From an uncultured Rhodospirillales bacterium (GTDB lineage Bacteria > Pseudomonadota > Alphaproteobacteria > ATCC43930 > CGMCC-115725): a stretch of 64,000 bases of DNA. The position numbers and the translations under genes are program-made. Shown piece after piece: positions 8,368 through 16,249 of the stretch; the first letter of the stretch is position 1, and every line of letters begins with the position of its first letter. The notes below the pieces were generated by a model. That model saw only the letters and a program-made list of their open reading frames with translations, did no database searches and had not been told where the DNA came from. The DNA lies in NCBI GenBank assembly GCA_903828515.1, contig CAIKMD010000002.1, positions 952,213 through 1,016,212 of the forward strand, in the 5' to 3' direction.

Positions 8368-8544
8368 GTCACCATCCCCTCGATCGCTCGGACGAGTGTA
8401 CCCGTCGACCGCGAGGAGAACAAAACTCGACCACAGCAGCGGCGAAATTAATCAACCAAATCAAAGCGACATGGTGAAAAATTGGTAAATCGGTACAAAA
8501 CGTGATCGGCTAATCGGCGGAATTCCGCGCTTTTAGACAACCGA

Positions 8545-8571
8545 GAGCGCGGCGCCTCGCGGCACCGCGCT
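8545..8571 (-). terminator. Hairpin downstream of small secreted protein gene
   Basis: GAGCGCGG-c-GCC (8545-8556) pairs with GGC-a-CCGCGCTC (8560-8571), with one mismatch and a 4-base loop. It lies 30 bp after the stop of the 8601-8885 gene. There is no clear T-run, so termination is likely but not certain. Confidence 0.5.
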
Positions 8572-8600
8572 CATCGTTCTTGCGTACAAATCGCGTCGGT

Positions 8601-8885
8601 TTACTGGGATTCCTCCACGGTGCTCTTGCTGCTCGACCGCGAGGTGCCGAACGGGGTGACCGCTTCGTCCTTGCGCTCGTCGGTGCGCTTCACGCCGTCG
8701 TCCGACTTCGTGACCGAGTGCGATTCCACCGAACGTTTCTCGATCGGCGCCGCGGCGATCGGCGGCGAGATGGTGCCGTTCGTCTGGATGGTCTGTTGGG
8801 TGGTGACGGAAGCAGAGTCGGCAAAGGCTGGTGCCGCCGTCGAAATGACACCGGCCGCCAGGATGATCATCAGGCTTTTCATCAT
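8601..8885 (-). CDS. Small secreted hydrophilic protein
   Basis: 94 residues: signal peptide MMKSLMIILAAGVISTAAPAFA, cleavage near AFA|DS. The mature part is about 70 residues, highly polar and probably disordered, dominated by Ser, Thr, Glu and Lys (SVESHSVTKSDDGVKR, SSSKSTVEES). It has no Cys or aromatic core. Start has GGGAC upstream and a second Met at position 2. Alphaproteobacteria carry many such small exported proteins; no family assigned. Confidence 0.65.
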   Translation of the reverse strand: MMKSLMIILAAGVISTAAPAFADSASVTTQQTIQTNGTISPPIAAAPIEKRSVESHSVTKSDDGVKRTDERKDEAVTPFGTSRSSSKSTVEESQ

Positions 8886-9111
8886 TCAGTCCCTTTTTCT
8901 GTCAGCTCGTGAAAAGGCCAGGCCAAGCGCGCTGGCATCGATGACAGAACACGAACCATCCAACCGGGTTCCGGCTCGCATCGCCGGGACTCCGGCTCGA
9001 TGATGGATGCGGCGAAAAAGACTTAATCCGGACCTTCGAAAGCTTTTATTCAAGTCCAGGGTCTAAGTCCTGCCAAATGATCGCTTTTGGGCAGCAACGC
9101 CGAGGAGCGTC

Positions 9112-9276
9112 ATGAACCAGCATCGAATCGACGATCTCGTCACGTTTGGCGCCATCGGCGCGCTCGCCGCGGTGGTCTTCGTTCTGCTCACCCTCCTCGC
9201 GACTCAGGGCAGGTTACCGGTCGTTCAATCGTCGGGTTCGGTGATGCACTATCTGTTCGATCATCCGCGGGACTAA
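9112..9276 (+). CDS. Small single-pass membrane protein
   Basis: 54 residues from the ATG at 9112, with GAGGAG just upstream. A single hydrophobic helix spans about residues 11-30 (TFGAIGALAAVVFVLLTLLA) after a polar N-terminus (MNQHRIDDLV). A short tail, SGSVMHYLFDHPRD, follows. It precedes the MlaC-like gene by 47 bp on the same strand. Function unknown. Confidence 0.5.
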   Translation: MNQHRIDDLVTFGAIGALAAVVFVLLTLLATQGRLPVVQSSGSVMHYLFDHPRD

Positions 9277-9323
9277 CCGACGCCGCGTCGTGCCGAACGC
9301 GAACCTTGTCTCCGGAGATCATC

Positions 9324-9983
9324 ATGAAGATGCGCCGTCTCGCGCAGTGTCTCGTCGTCGCCGCGATCGCGCTGCCGGCGCCCTCTCACCAAGCCGGCGC
9401 GGCCGCTGCTGACCCGTCCGCGCTCGTTACCGCGATGAGCGGCGAACTGCGCCAGGATCTCGCCGACACCGCCCTCACGCCGGCGGTTCGCGAGCAGCGC
9501 TTTCACGACATCCTCGACGATGGCGTCGATTTCGCGACGATCTCGCGTTTCGTGCTCGGGCGTTATTGGCAAGCCACCAGCGAGCCGGTTCGCCAGGAAT
9601 TCGGTACCGTCTTCGAATCCTACGTCATCCAATCCTTCACCCGGCAGTTCGGACTCTTCGGCGGCGAGACGATGAAAGTCACCGGCGCGCGCATCGAAGG
9701 CGAAGCCGACACGGTGGTCGCCACGCAGATCGTGCATCCGAACGGATCGCCGTCGACCAGCGTCGACTGGCGCGTCCACAAAGGCGCGAACGGCTTCAAG
9801 ATATCCGATGTCAGCATCGGCGGCGTCAGCATGGCGCTGACCTATCGCGAGCAATTCGCCTCGGTGATCGACCAGAGTAATGGCCAGGTGCCGGTGCTGA
9901 TCGCGAAGCTGCGCGAGAAGGTCGACGCGCAACCGAAGACCACCGATCCGACCGCCGGCACACCGGCCGTGGCCAAACCATAG
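9324..9983 (+). CDS. MlaC/Ttg2D-like phospholipid-binding periplasmic protein
   Basis: 219 residues from ATG 9324 with GGAG 7 bases upstream. A signal peptide ends near AGA|AA. The body matches the MlaC/Ttg2D (tol_Tol_Ttg2) family: an early REQRFHDILDDGVDFATISRFVLGRYW-type segment (split here around DDGVDFATISRF), then FESYVIQSFTRQFGLFGGE and VDWRVHKGANGFKISDVSI. MlaC ferries phospholipid between the MlaA outer-membrane lipoprotein and the MlaFEDB inner-membrane complex. No other mla gene is nearby, so it may be a stand-alone paralogue or serve hopanoid/lipid export. Confidence 0.85.
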   Translation: MKMRRLAQCLVVAAIALPAPSHQAGAAAADPSALVTAMSGELRQDLADTALTPAVREQRFHDILDDGVDFATISRFVLGRYWQATSEPVRQEFGTVFESYVIQSFTRQFGLFGGETMKVTGARIEGEADTVVATQIVHPNGSPSTSVDWRVHKGANGFKISDVSIGGVSMALTYREQFASVIDQSNGQVPVLIAKLREKVDAQPKTTDPTAGTPAVAKP

Positions 9984-10098
9984 ACGTCGCGTAGAGTCGT
10001 CCGCCACTAAGTATTTTCCGATCCTTTCTCACGGAGATGTCCACCGCGATAGTTGCACGACGGCCCTGATGGGACGCAACTGCAAAGGGGGATAATTT

Positions 10099-12078
10099 TT
10101 GCCAGACCTCGAAGCGTTCCGGCTCGCAGCGGGCATCCATCCTTCCCAGAACGACGTCAGCGAAAATCTTCGGATTCTCATCCTTGCCAACGCGGCCGAT
10201 GCGCTGTTGGCTGAAACCGCGCTACGCGATGCGGGAAAACGCATCACAGCGATGCAGGTCTCGAGTGAACACGATTTCGTTCGCGAATTGCGCGAGTTCG
10301 TCCCCAGCCTTGTGATCGCCGACGTCACCCTTCCCGGTTATGGCGGTCGCCTGGCACTTGCCCATACACAGCGCACCGATTCCGAAATCCCGGTGGTGAT
10401 TATCGGTCACCCGGTTGGTGCCGGCGAGGAAGAAGTCGTCGAACTGTTGCAGAACGGCGCGCGAGATTACGTCGCGCGCAATCGCCTCGCACGGCTCGGA
10501 GCCGCTGTCGACGTGGCGATGGAATGGCAGGAAAAACGCCGGGCGCGCGCACGGGTAATCGAAGCGATGGCGGTTTCCGAACTGCGCTATCGCCGTATCT
10601 TTGAATCGGCGCAAGACGGCATCCTCCTTCTCGACGCGCAAACCGGAAAGATTCTCGACGTCAATCCCTTCATGATCGAGTTACTGGAATACTCGCGCGA
10701 GGAATTTCTCGGCAAGACCCTTACAGAGATCGGTGCGTTCAAGGATGCCGCCGCCAGTCATGCTGCCTTCGCCGAACTTCAGAAGGAACGTTTCATCCGG
10801 TACGACAACTTGCCGCTGGAAACCAAAAAGGGCCGGTCGATCGCCGTCGAATTCGTCAGCAACGTCTATGTCGAGAACCAGCAGAACATCATCCAATGCA
10901 ACATCCGCGACCAGACCTCTCATCGGTCGATGGAAAAAAAACTGGTCAACGCGCAAAAGATGGAGGCATTGGGCACCATCACCGGCGGTCTCGCCCACGA
11001 CTTCAATAATATTCTCGGCATCATCATCGGCAATCTCGACCTCGTCAGGCCTCACTTCGCGGCCGCCACTGGCGATGCGGACGACCGGATCGGCGATGCG
11101 CTTGAGGCAGCGATCAGCGGCGCCGAACTGACCCGGCACTTGCTCGCCTTTGCCAGCAACCAGCCGCTCCAGCCCGAGCGCCTCGACGTCAACGTGATCG
11201 TCGCCAGCGTGACGAAGCTGCTCGCACGAACGCTCGGCTCGAACATCAAAACCTCGCTTCATCTCGAGACCGATCTATGGCCGGTCATGGCCGACGCGGC
11301 GCAGCTCGAATCGAGCCTTACCAATCTCGCCAACAACGCCCGCGATGCGATGCCGGGCGGCGGGCGACTGACGATTTCCACCCGGAACTGCGACCTCGAC
11401 GCAGATTATGTGACGCTCCATCCGGAGGCGACGGCCGGAGATTACGTGGCGATCGAGGTGGGCGATGACGGCGCCGGCATGTCGCCGGAAACGACCGCAC
11501 TTATCTTCGATCCGTTCTTCACGACCAAGAGCCGCGGCAATGGCACCGGCCTTGGCCTCAGCATGGTCTTCGGCTTCATCAAACAATCCGGCGGCCATAT
11601 CAACGTCTATAGCGAGTTGAAGGTCGGAACGACCTTCCGCCTCTATCTGCCGCGCAGCTGCAGCACCGAGTCCACGGCCCCTGCATCGGCGGCGAGCGCC
11701 TTGGCTACCGGTAGTGGCGAGACAATCCTGGTCGTCGAGGACAACGCCCCCATGCGAAGTGTCGTTCGGCGCCAACTCGAAAGCCTCGGCTATGTCGTGC
11801 TCGAGGCCGACGGCGCGGCGGCAGCGCTACCGCTGTTCGCAAACCAAAAGATCGATCTGCTGTTCACCGATGTGGTGATGCCGGGTGGAATGACCGGGTT
11901 CGAATTGGCACGCACCGTCCTCGCGACGCATCCGTCGCTGAAGGTTCTGATCACCTCCGGTTTTCCCGACATGAAACTCGAAGGCCACGCGAAGGACCTC
12001 GCCGCCACACGTCTGCTGAGCAAACCCTATCGCGTCGCCGACCTAGCCCGGACGCTGCGCGAGGTCTTCACGACCTGA
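10099..12078 (+). CDS. Hybrid histidine kinase: REC-PAS-HisKA-HATPase-REC
   Basis: 659 residues from a TTG with AAGGGGG just upstream. Order: N-terminal receiver (phospho-acceptor Asp75 in IADVTLP), PAS (about 170-275, FESAQDGILLLDAQTGKILD), HisKA with His300 in GGLAHDFNN, HATPase (N-box NLANNARDAMP, G-boxes GDDGAGM and GTGLGLSM), C-terminal receiver (Asp591 in LLFTDVVMP). It has no membrane segments, so it is cytoplasmic. The GGLAHDFNN H-box is of the class common in alphaproteobacterial soluble hybrid kinases. It is a close paralogue of the split kinase at 19410. The N-terminal receiver has Arg-Asn where Lys is usual (YVARNRLARL). Confidence 0.9.
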   Translation: MPDLEAFRLAAGIHPSQNDVSENLRILILANAADALLAETALRDAGKRITAMQVSSEHDFVRELREFVPSLVIADVTLPGYGGRLALAHTQRTDSEIPVVIIGHPVGAGEEEVVELLQNGARDYVARNRLARLGAAVDVAMEWQEKRRARARVIEAMAVSELRYRRIFESAQDGILLLDAQTGKILDVNPFMIELLEYSREEFLGKTLTEIGAFKDAAASHAAFAELQKERFIRYDNLPLETKKGRSIAVEFVSNVYVENQQNIIQCNIRDQTSHRSMEKKLVNAQKMEALGTITGGLAHDFNNILGIIIGNLDLVRPHFAAATGDADDRIGDALEAAISGAELTRHLLAFASNQPLQPERLDVNVIVASVTKLLARTLGSNIKTSLHLETDLWPVMADAAQLESSLTNLANNARDAMPGGGRLTISTRNCDLDADYVTLHPEATAGDYVAIEVGDDGAGMSPETTALIFDPFFTTKSRGNGTGLGLSMVFGFIKQSGGHINVYSELKVGTTFRLYLPRSCSTESTAPASAASALATGSGETILVVEDNAPMRSVVRRQLESLGYVVLEADGAAAALPLFANQKIDLLFTDVVMPGGMTGFELARTVLATHPSLKVLITSGFPDMKLEGHAKDLAATRLLSKPYRVADLARTLREVFTT

Positions 12079-12180
12079 TTCGTCTCACGACGCCTCTGGC
12101 CAGTCCGCCCCCGCTTGACATAATATCGGCCGCACGCTCGATCGAGCGATCGTTCATGGGCGCGGGGGCTCGGACACGTT

Positions 12181-13149
12181 ATGCTGATGCGGTGGTCACT
12201 GCTGTGGTTGCTCGCGGTTGCCGCTTTCCCGCTTCCGGCCGTCGCGCAGACTCTAGTGACCGCGGCCCAGGTCGGGACGACGCTGGGCGATATCGCGCAA
12301 GGCCGCGACAAATCCTTCACCGAACCGACCGCGCTGGCCTGGAGCCTCGATACCGGCCGCGCGCTGGCCGACCGCATCGCGGCGATCAATACCAGCCTGG
12401 CGCAAGAGGTCGAGCGCGTGACCGGCGCCTTCGTCGGCGCCGCATCGGCCGACAAGATATCGGCAACCAAGGCCATGGTCGCGACGATCGATGCCCGGAC
12501 CGCGCAGGACGGCGCCGGTTATGTCTTTTCGGGCTCGGGACCGAGCCTCGCGTTTTTTCGCCAGTTGCTGTTCGTGCCGGCATCCAACGCCGGAACCGAT
12601 CCGGTCGACGCGGTGATGTCGATCAGCAGCCGGTTCGTCCGCTCGCCGAAGACCGTCGATTATTACTACGAGTACAGCGACCCGACGAACCTCAAACAAT
12701 CGTCGGTCGTCGAACTTGCCGGTAGCGGCACGTCCTGGACCACCGGCGCGCGCCCGCCGATGACGACCGGCTCGGTCTATGCCTTGAAGAAATGCCGCGA
12801 CATTTTCATTCTCGGCTGGTTCTGCACGACGTCGCTGTATCAGGTCCGCGATCTGCCCGGCTCCGGCGGAACAGTGAAGCTTCTCCTCACCGGACAGCAC
12901 GCCCTCCCCGCTGGCACGGATAACGCCGAATTCGACGACGACCGCGGCAAGAACGCGGTCGACGGCTATACCGCGCTTTATGTCGTCATGGCATCGGGCG
13001 GCACTGTCCTCGTCTATAACGTCGGCGCCGAATCCGTGAACGGATCGCTGAGCGTGCAGGGCAAGCTCAGCGATGCGCTCAGGGAACAGCACGCGCAGCT
13101 CGCCAGCCGAATCAGTGCCGAACTGAAGATCGACAAGCTGCCCTACTGA
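12181..13149 (+). CDS. Secreted protein of unknown function
   Basis: 322 residues with a signal peptide (LLWLLAVAAFPLPAVAQ, cleavage AVA|QT). The mature protein is globular, with Cys in LKKCRDIFILGWFC and a Ser/Thr/Gly-rich middle (ELAGSGTSWTTGARPPMTTG). No catalytic motif or known domain was recognised. It has good codon usage throughout and lies between the first hybrid kinase and a convergent secreted-protein gene. Probably periplasmic. Confidence 0.65.
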   Translation: MLMRWSLLWLLAVAAFPLPAVAQTLVTAAQVGTTLGDIAQGRDKSFTEPTALAWSLDTGRALADRIAAINTSLAQEVERVTGAFVGAASADKISATKAMVATIDARTAQDGAGYVFSGSGPSLAFFRQLLFVPASNAGTDPVDAVMSISSRFVRSPKTVDYYYEYSDPTNLKQSSVVELAGSGTSWTTGARPPMTTGSVYALKKCRDIFILGWFCTTSLYQVRDLPGSGGTVKLLLTGQHALPAGTDNAEFDDDRGKNAVDGYTALYVVMASGGTVLVYNVGAESVNGSLSVQGKLSDALREQHAQLASRISAELKIDKLPY

Positions 13150-13158
13150 TCGACGCGG

Positions 13159-13560
13159 TTAAGAGTCGGTCGGACGCACGAAACAATAGATCGGCGTGCC
13201 ATCGGGCGGGAAGAACGCCACCGCGCCGCCGGTCGGGTTGGGAACCTGATTCAGGACGGCCTGGGGCGGCACATCGCGCCACGTTCCGGCGATCTGCACC
13301 TGATAGCCGGTGGCGGTGCTGCGCCAATCGCGGCTGGCGAGGACGTGGCCGTCATATTCCGCGCAACAGGACAGGCCGCTCGCCGGATTGGCGAGGCCGC
13401 GGAACCACGGCGCGAGCGCCGGATCGACCTTGGCGGGCGGCGCCGCGCGGGCGCCAAGGGCAAGAAACGCGCTCGCCGCGACAAGCGCGGCGACCCTTCG
13501 AGCGTTACAACGATTGGAACCGGTACGGCGTGCTATCCAACAACCACGATCAATCAGCAT
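13159..13560 (-). CDS. Secreted Cys-containing protein of unknown function
   Basis: 133 residues from ATG 13560, preceded by AAGGGAG; upstream in-frame codons lack a site. The N-terminus is basic (IARRTGSNRCNARR), then a hydrophobic segment VAALVAASAFLALGA leads to a cleavage near ARA|AP. The mature part carries WFRGLANPASGLSCCAEYD and ends with a YCFVRP motif. WFRGL...CC is a pattern I associate with small uncharacterised periplasmic proteins of Rhizobiales. The gene is convergent with 12181-13149 (9 bp apart). Confidence 0.65.
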   Translation of the reverse strand: MLIDRGCWIARRTGSNRCNARRVAALVAASAFLALGARAAPPAKVDPALAPWFRGLANPASGLSCCAEYDGHVLASRDWRSTATGYQVQIAGTWRDVPPQAVLNQVPNPTGGAVAFFPPDGTPIYCFVRPTDS

Positions 13561-13695
13561 ATCCGCGCTCCCTTGGTTGAGCCGCTCGCTGACGTCGCCT
13601 CCCGGATACTGTCGCCTCACGTAATCGGTGTAACGATATGCCTCATCTGAAAGCGATTCAACATTTCCGTCGCGAGTCGCTGCGACGCGCCGGCC

Positions 13696-14544
13696 TCAGT
13701 CGCACCGATTGAAATGCGATGCGCGGCACGCCTTTGCCAGGTCGCGCGCCTGCGCGATTTGCGCCGGCGTCAATTTCGAGGCGACGCTGTCGCGATTGGC
13801 TTTCGCGTCCGGGTCCTCGCCGGCATCGGTCCGGCGCGCCGCGAGGTCGTACCACATATACGCGCGCACGATGTCGGTCGCGACGCCGCGTCCGTTTGAA
13901 TACATGAAGGCAAGATTGTTTTGCGCGTCGGCTTCGTCCTGGCCGGCGGCCTTGCGATACCAGATCACCGCCTGACGGTCGCTTTGATCGACGCCCTCGC
14001 CCGCCTCGTATTTATAGCCGAGCTGGAACTGCGCGCCGGCATCGCCCTGTTCGGCGGCGAGGCGATACCATTTCACCGCCTCGACGCCGTTGCGCGCAAC
14101 GCCGAGCCCGCCGTCATAGACCAGGCCGAGCATCGTCTGTGCCGGGGCATTGCCGTGTTCGGCGGCAAGCCGGTACCATTTTATCGCTTCGGGCACATTG
14201 CGCGCGACGCCGGTATGGCCGTTCGCGTACAGCACACCGAGCGCGTATTGCGCCGGGGCATAGGCTTGGTTGGCCGCCTTGAGATACCAGCGTTCGGCCT
14301 CCTGATAGATATGCGGACCGCCCTGCGCGTCCTCGTTCATCGCACCGACCGTGGTTTGCGCGCGCGGATCGCCCTTCTCGGCCAACGGCACCAACAGCCG
14401 GCGCGCCGCCGCGTAATCGCCTTTGCCATAGGCCTTGAGTCCGTCCTCGAGCGCACCCGCGCGCGCCATCGGCGCGACGCCAAGCACCATGGCAAAGACC
14501 AGAACGGCTGGCGCGAGAACGCGGCGCAGGAAATGTGCGGTCAT
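13696..14544 (-). CDS. Secreted Sel1-like (TPR) repeat protein
   Basis: 282 residues with a signal peptide ending near ARA|GA. At least five Sel1-like repeats follow, each with an AxxG/AQ..LG..Y pattern: KGDPRAQTTVGAMNEDA, YAPAQYALGVLYANG, NAPAQTMLGLVYDGG, DAGAQFQLGYKYEAG, ADAQNNLAFMYSNG. The intervening EAxKWYRLAAEQG segments are typical. Sel1 proteins are alpha-solenoid scaffolds for protein partners, often in envelope processes. The C-terminus has LTPAQIAQARDLAKAC. The partner is unknown. Confidence 0.85.
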   Translation of the reverse strand: MTAHFLRRVLAPAVLVFAMVLGVAPMARAGALEDGLKAYGKGDYAAARRLLVPLAEKGDPRAQTTVGAMNEDAQGGPHIYQEAERWYLKAANQAYAPAQYALGVLYANGHTGVARNVPEAIKWYRLAAEHGNAPAQTMLGLVYDGGLGVARNGVEAVKWYRLAAEQGDAGAQFQLGYKYEAGEGVDQSDRQAVIWYRKAAGQDEADAQNNLAFMYSNGRGVATDIVRAYMWYDLAARRTDAGEDPDAKANRDSVASKLTPAQIAQARDLAKACRASHFNRCD

Positions 14545-14564
14545 GACGCGGACGATGTGACGCT

Positions 14565-14894
14565 CTAGGGTTGCGACGCCTTGGCGTAGTATTTGACCTT
14601 CTCGACGGTCATCGCGCCGCTATCGAGAATGCCGGCGGCAACCGGCATGAAGCGATTGATCGCCGCTTCGCTGTCGACGAATTCGATCACCAGCGGACGC
14701 GCCTCGGTCGCGAGGCTGAACAGCTTCGAATGAAGGCTCGACGGACCATAACCGCCAACACCGCGCAGAACGGTCCCGCCGGCGATTTCCATCTCATGGG
14801 CTTTCGCCAGAATTTCGATATGGACCTGGCGGCCGTGATGCAGATCGTCCTCGGATAGAAAAATCCGCAACAGACTTGCGTCCTGAAGTTCCAT
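14565..14894 (-). CDS. DUF190 family protein
   Basis: 109 residues from ATG 14894, with GGGGGGAAC upstream. ARLRIFLSEDD-type start (SLLRIFLSEDDLHHGR), then HEMEIAGGTVLRGVGGYGPSS and RPLVIEFVDSEAAINRFMP, are diagnostic of DUF190 (PF02641), a PII-like ferredoxin-fold family. In many bacteria DUF190 genes accompany crcB fluoride channels, but no crcB lies in this window. Cytoplasmic; the ligand is not established. Confidence 0.85.
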   Translation of the reverse strand: MELQDASLLRIFLSEDDLHHGRQVHIEILAKAHEMEIAGGTVLRGVGGYGPSSLHSKLFSLATEARPLVIEFVDSEAAINRFMPVAAGILDSGAMTVEKVKYYAKASQP

Positions 14895-14996
14895 TGTTCC
14901 CCCCTGCACCGAACCGGTCCCCGTGCGATCGCGACATGGCGCGACGCGCGACCGATCTTGCCTCGCGCAAGCGCGGGCCGCCAGTGATCACAACGT

Positions 14997-15173
14997 TTAG
15001 GTCCCGCGCAGGCGATGGATCTCGGTCAGCACGCGGCGCCAGACCTGGCTCGCCGCGACGTCACCGGTGCCGCGCGCGGCCGCTTCCTGCCGCGCCGCGT
15101 AAGTCGCCGCCTTGGCGCAATGAACCTCGATCAGTTCGTGCGCCGTGCGCCAGATATCGTATTGCGTAACCAT
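14997..15173 (-). CDS. Small conserved hypothetical protein
   Basis: 58 residues from ATG 15173, which has GGGAGGGG just upstream; a longer frame exists but without a site. The sequence is helical and basic: YDIWRTAHELIEVHCAKAATYAARQEAAARGTGDVAASQVWRRVL (read in pieces). The pattern W-R-x-A-x-x-L-I-E followed by GD and a late W-R-R-V/I resembles very short uncharacterised alphaproteobacterial proteins (DUF6961-like). No function known. Confidence 0.6.
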   Translation of the reverse strand: MVTQYDIWRTAHELIEVHCAKAATYAARQEAAARGTGDVAASQVWRRVLTEIHRLRGT

Positions 15174-15288
15174 CCGCCCCTCCCGGCCGGCGGCCAGGAT
15201 AGAACAAAACAGGAACAATGACAAGGGTTAGCCGTCGGTCATTGATGTAGCGGATCAACAATTACCGCCGGCGAAACGAGGCCGTGGA

Positions 15289-15936
15289 TTACCGGCAACC
15301 GTCGTCGGACGGCGCGGCCGTCTGGCCGGTCGTCGGCGCGCTGCCCCGCCATTCGTCGCGCAGCAGCGAATACATCGACTGGTCGCGATAGCCGGTGGCC
15401 ACCCGCTGACGACGACTCATCAAGCCGCTCTCGCGCTGAAAGCCCAGGCGCTCGGCGAGACGCACCGCGTTGTCGTTGTCGGGGCTCATCGTCACCTCGA
15501 CGCGTTCGATCTCCAACCGCTCGAAGCAATACTCGAGCACCGCGTCCAATGCCTCGGACATCAAACCGCGTTTCCAATAAGGCCGGCCGAGCAGGAACCC
15601 GACCTCGAGACGATGATTCCAGGTCTCGCGGTGATGGTAATTGACGAAGCCCATGACGATGCGCGTCTGGCGACAGACGAGCGCCCAGGTCGCGTGCCAA
15701 TCGGGCAGCGGAAAAACATAGATCGCGAGATAGCGCGCGGAGTCCGCCACGCTGAGCGCGGGCGGAAAATCCATGAAGCGCATGGTTTCGGGATCGGCGA
15801 ACGCATCGTGAAGATCGTTCACATCCTCGGCCACGATCGGACGAAGAACGAGACGCGACGTGACGAGCGTCGGATGGATGGCCGCATCCGGATTCGGAAG
15901 CGCGGCCGCTTTGTCATCGGCAGATCGGGACGGCAT
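15289..15936 (-). CDS. GNAT-family N-acetyltransferase, RimJ/RimL type
   Basis: 215 residues. The start SRLVLRPIVAEDVNDLHDAF is the RimJ-type acyltransferase opening. ALVCRQTRIVMGFVNYHH and LEVGFLLGRPYWKRGLMSEA (acetyl-CoA-binding motif A) follow, then ERVEVTMSPDNDNAVRLAERLGF. It transfers an acetyl group from acetyl-CoA to an amine, perhaps a protein N-terminus or small molecule. The start has GGTGA 8 bases upstream. The upstream intergenic region also holds the promoter for the divergent hybrid kinase. Confidence 0.85.
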   Translation of the reverse strand: MPSRSADDKAAALPNPDAAIHPTLVTSRLVLRPIVAEDVNDLHDAFADPETMRFMDFPPALSVADSARYLAIYVFPLPDWHATWALVCRQTRIVMGFVNYHHRETWNHRLEVGFLLGRPYWKRGLMSEALDAVLEYCFERLEIERVEVTMSPDNDNAVRLAERLGFQRESGLMSRRQRVATGYRDQSMYSLLRDEWRGSAPTTGQTAAPSDDGCR

Positions 15937-16249
15937 GACTCACCCTGCGGCAAAAAAATATACGAACACGCCACGCGCCGTTGGCTGAGCTTTTTTGTGC
16001 CGCACCAGTAAAGCGGGAGTTTGGTTAAAAGGGAGTGAAAAAAGTGGGCAAGCAGCCTGCGACAAATGCGACGACGCGCAGCTCTCGAGGTTATCCATCG
16101 CCAACCAATCGTCCGCTCATACTTCCGTATCGTATCGTTCGGCAGCCGGCTGCTTTATCCATAAATTCAGCCGTCGAGACGTTTCCGTCGATGACCCGTT
16201 TCGGCTGAGATGCGCAGCGTATCGCTGCGTCGGGTGAGATGGAGTCATT
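15937..16249. other. Divergent intergenic region
   Basis: 313 bp between the acetyltransferase (minus) and the large hybrid kinase (plus). It contains an AT-rich stretch near 15950-15960, a 10-bp palindrome CAGCCGGCTG at 16143-16152, and an inverted repeat CGCAGCG-TAT-CGCTGCG at 16213-16229 just before the kinase ribosome site (GGAG at 16241). These are candidate operators; no convincing gene was found here. Confidence 0.5.

Noticed and set aside
16044..16208. 54-codon GTG frame in the gap before the Cache kinase
   Set aside because: There is a weak GGGAG upstream, but the product is a Ser/Arg/Pro-rich string without hydrophobic or motif structure and runs through the palindrome.
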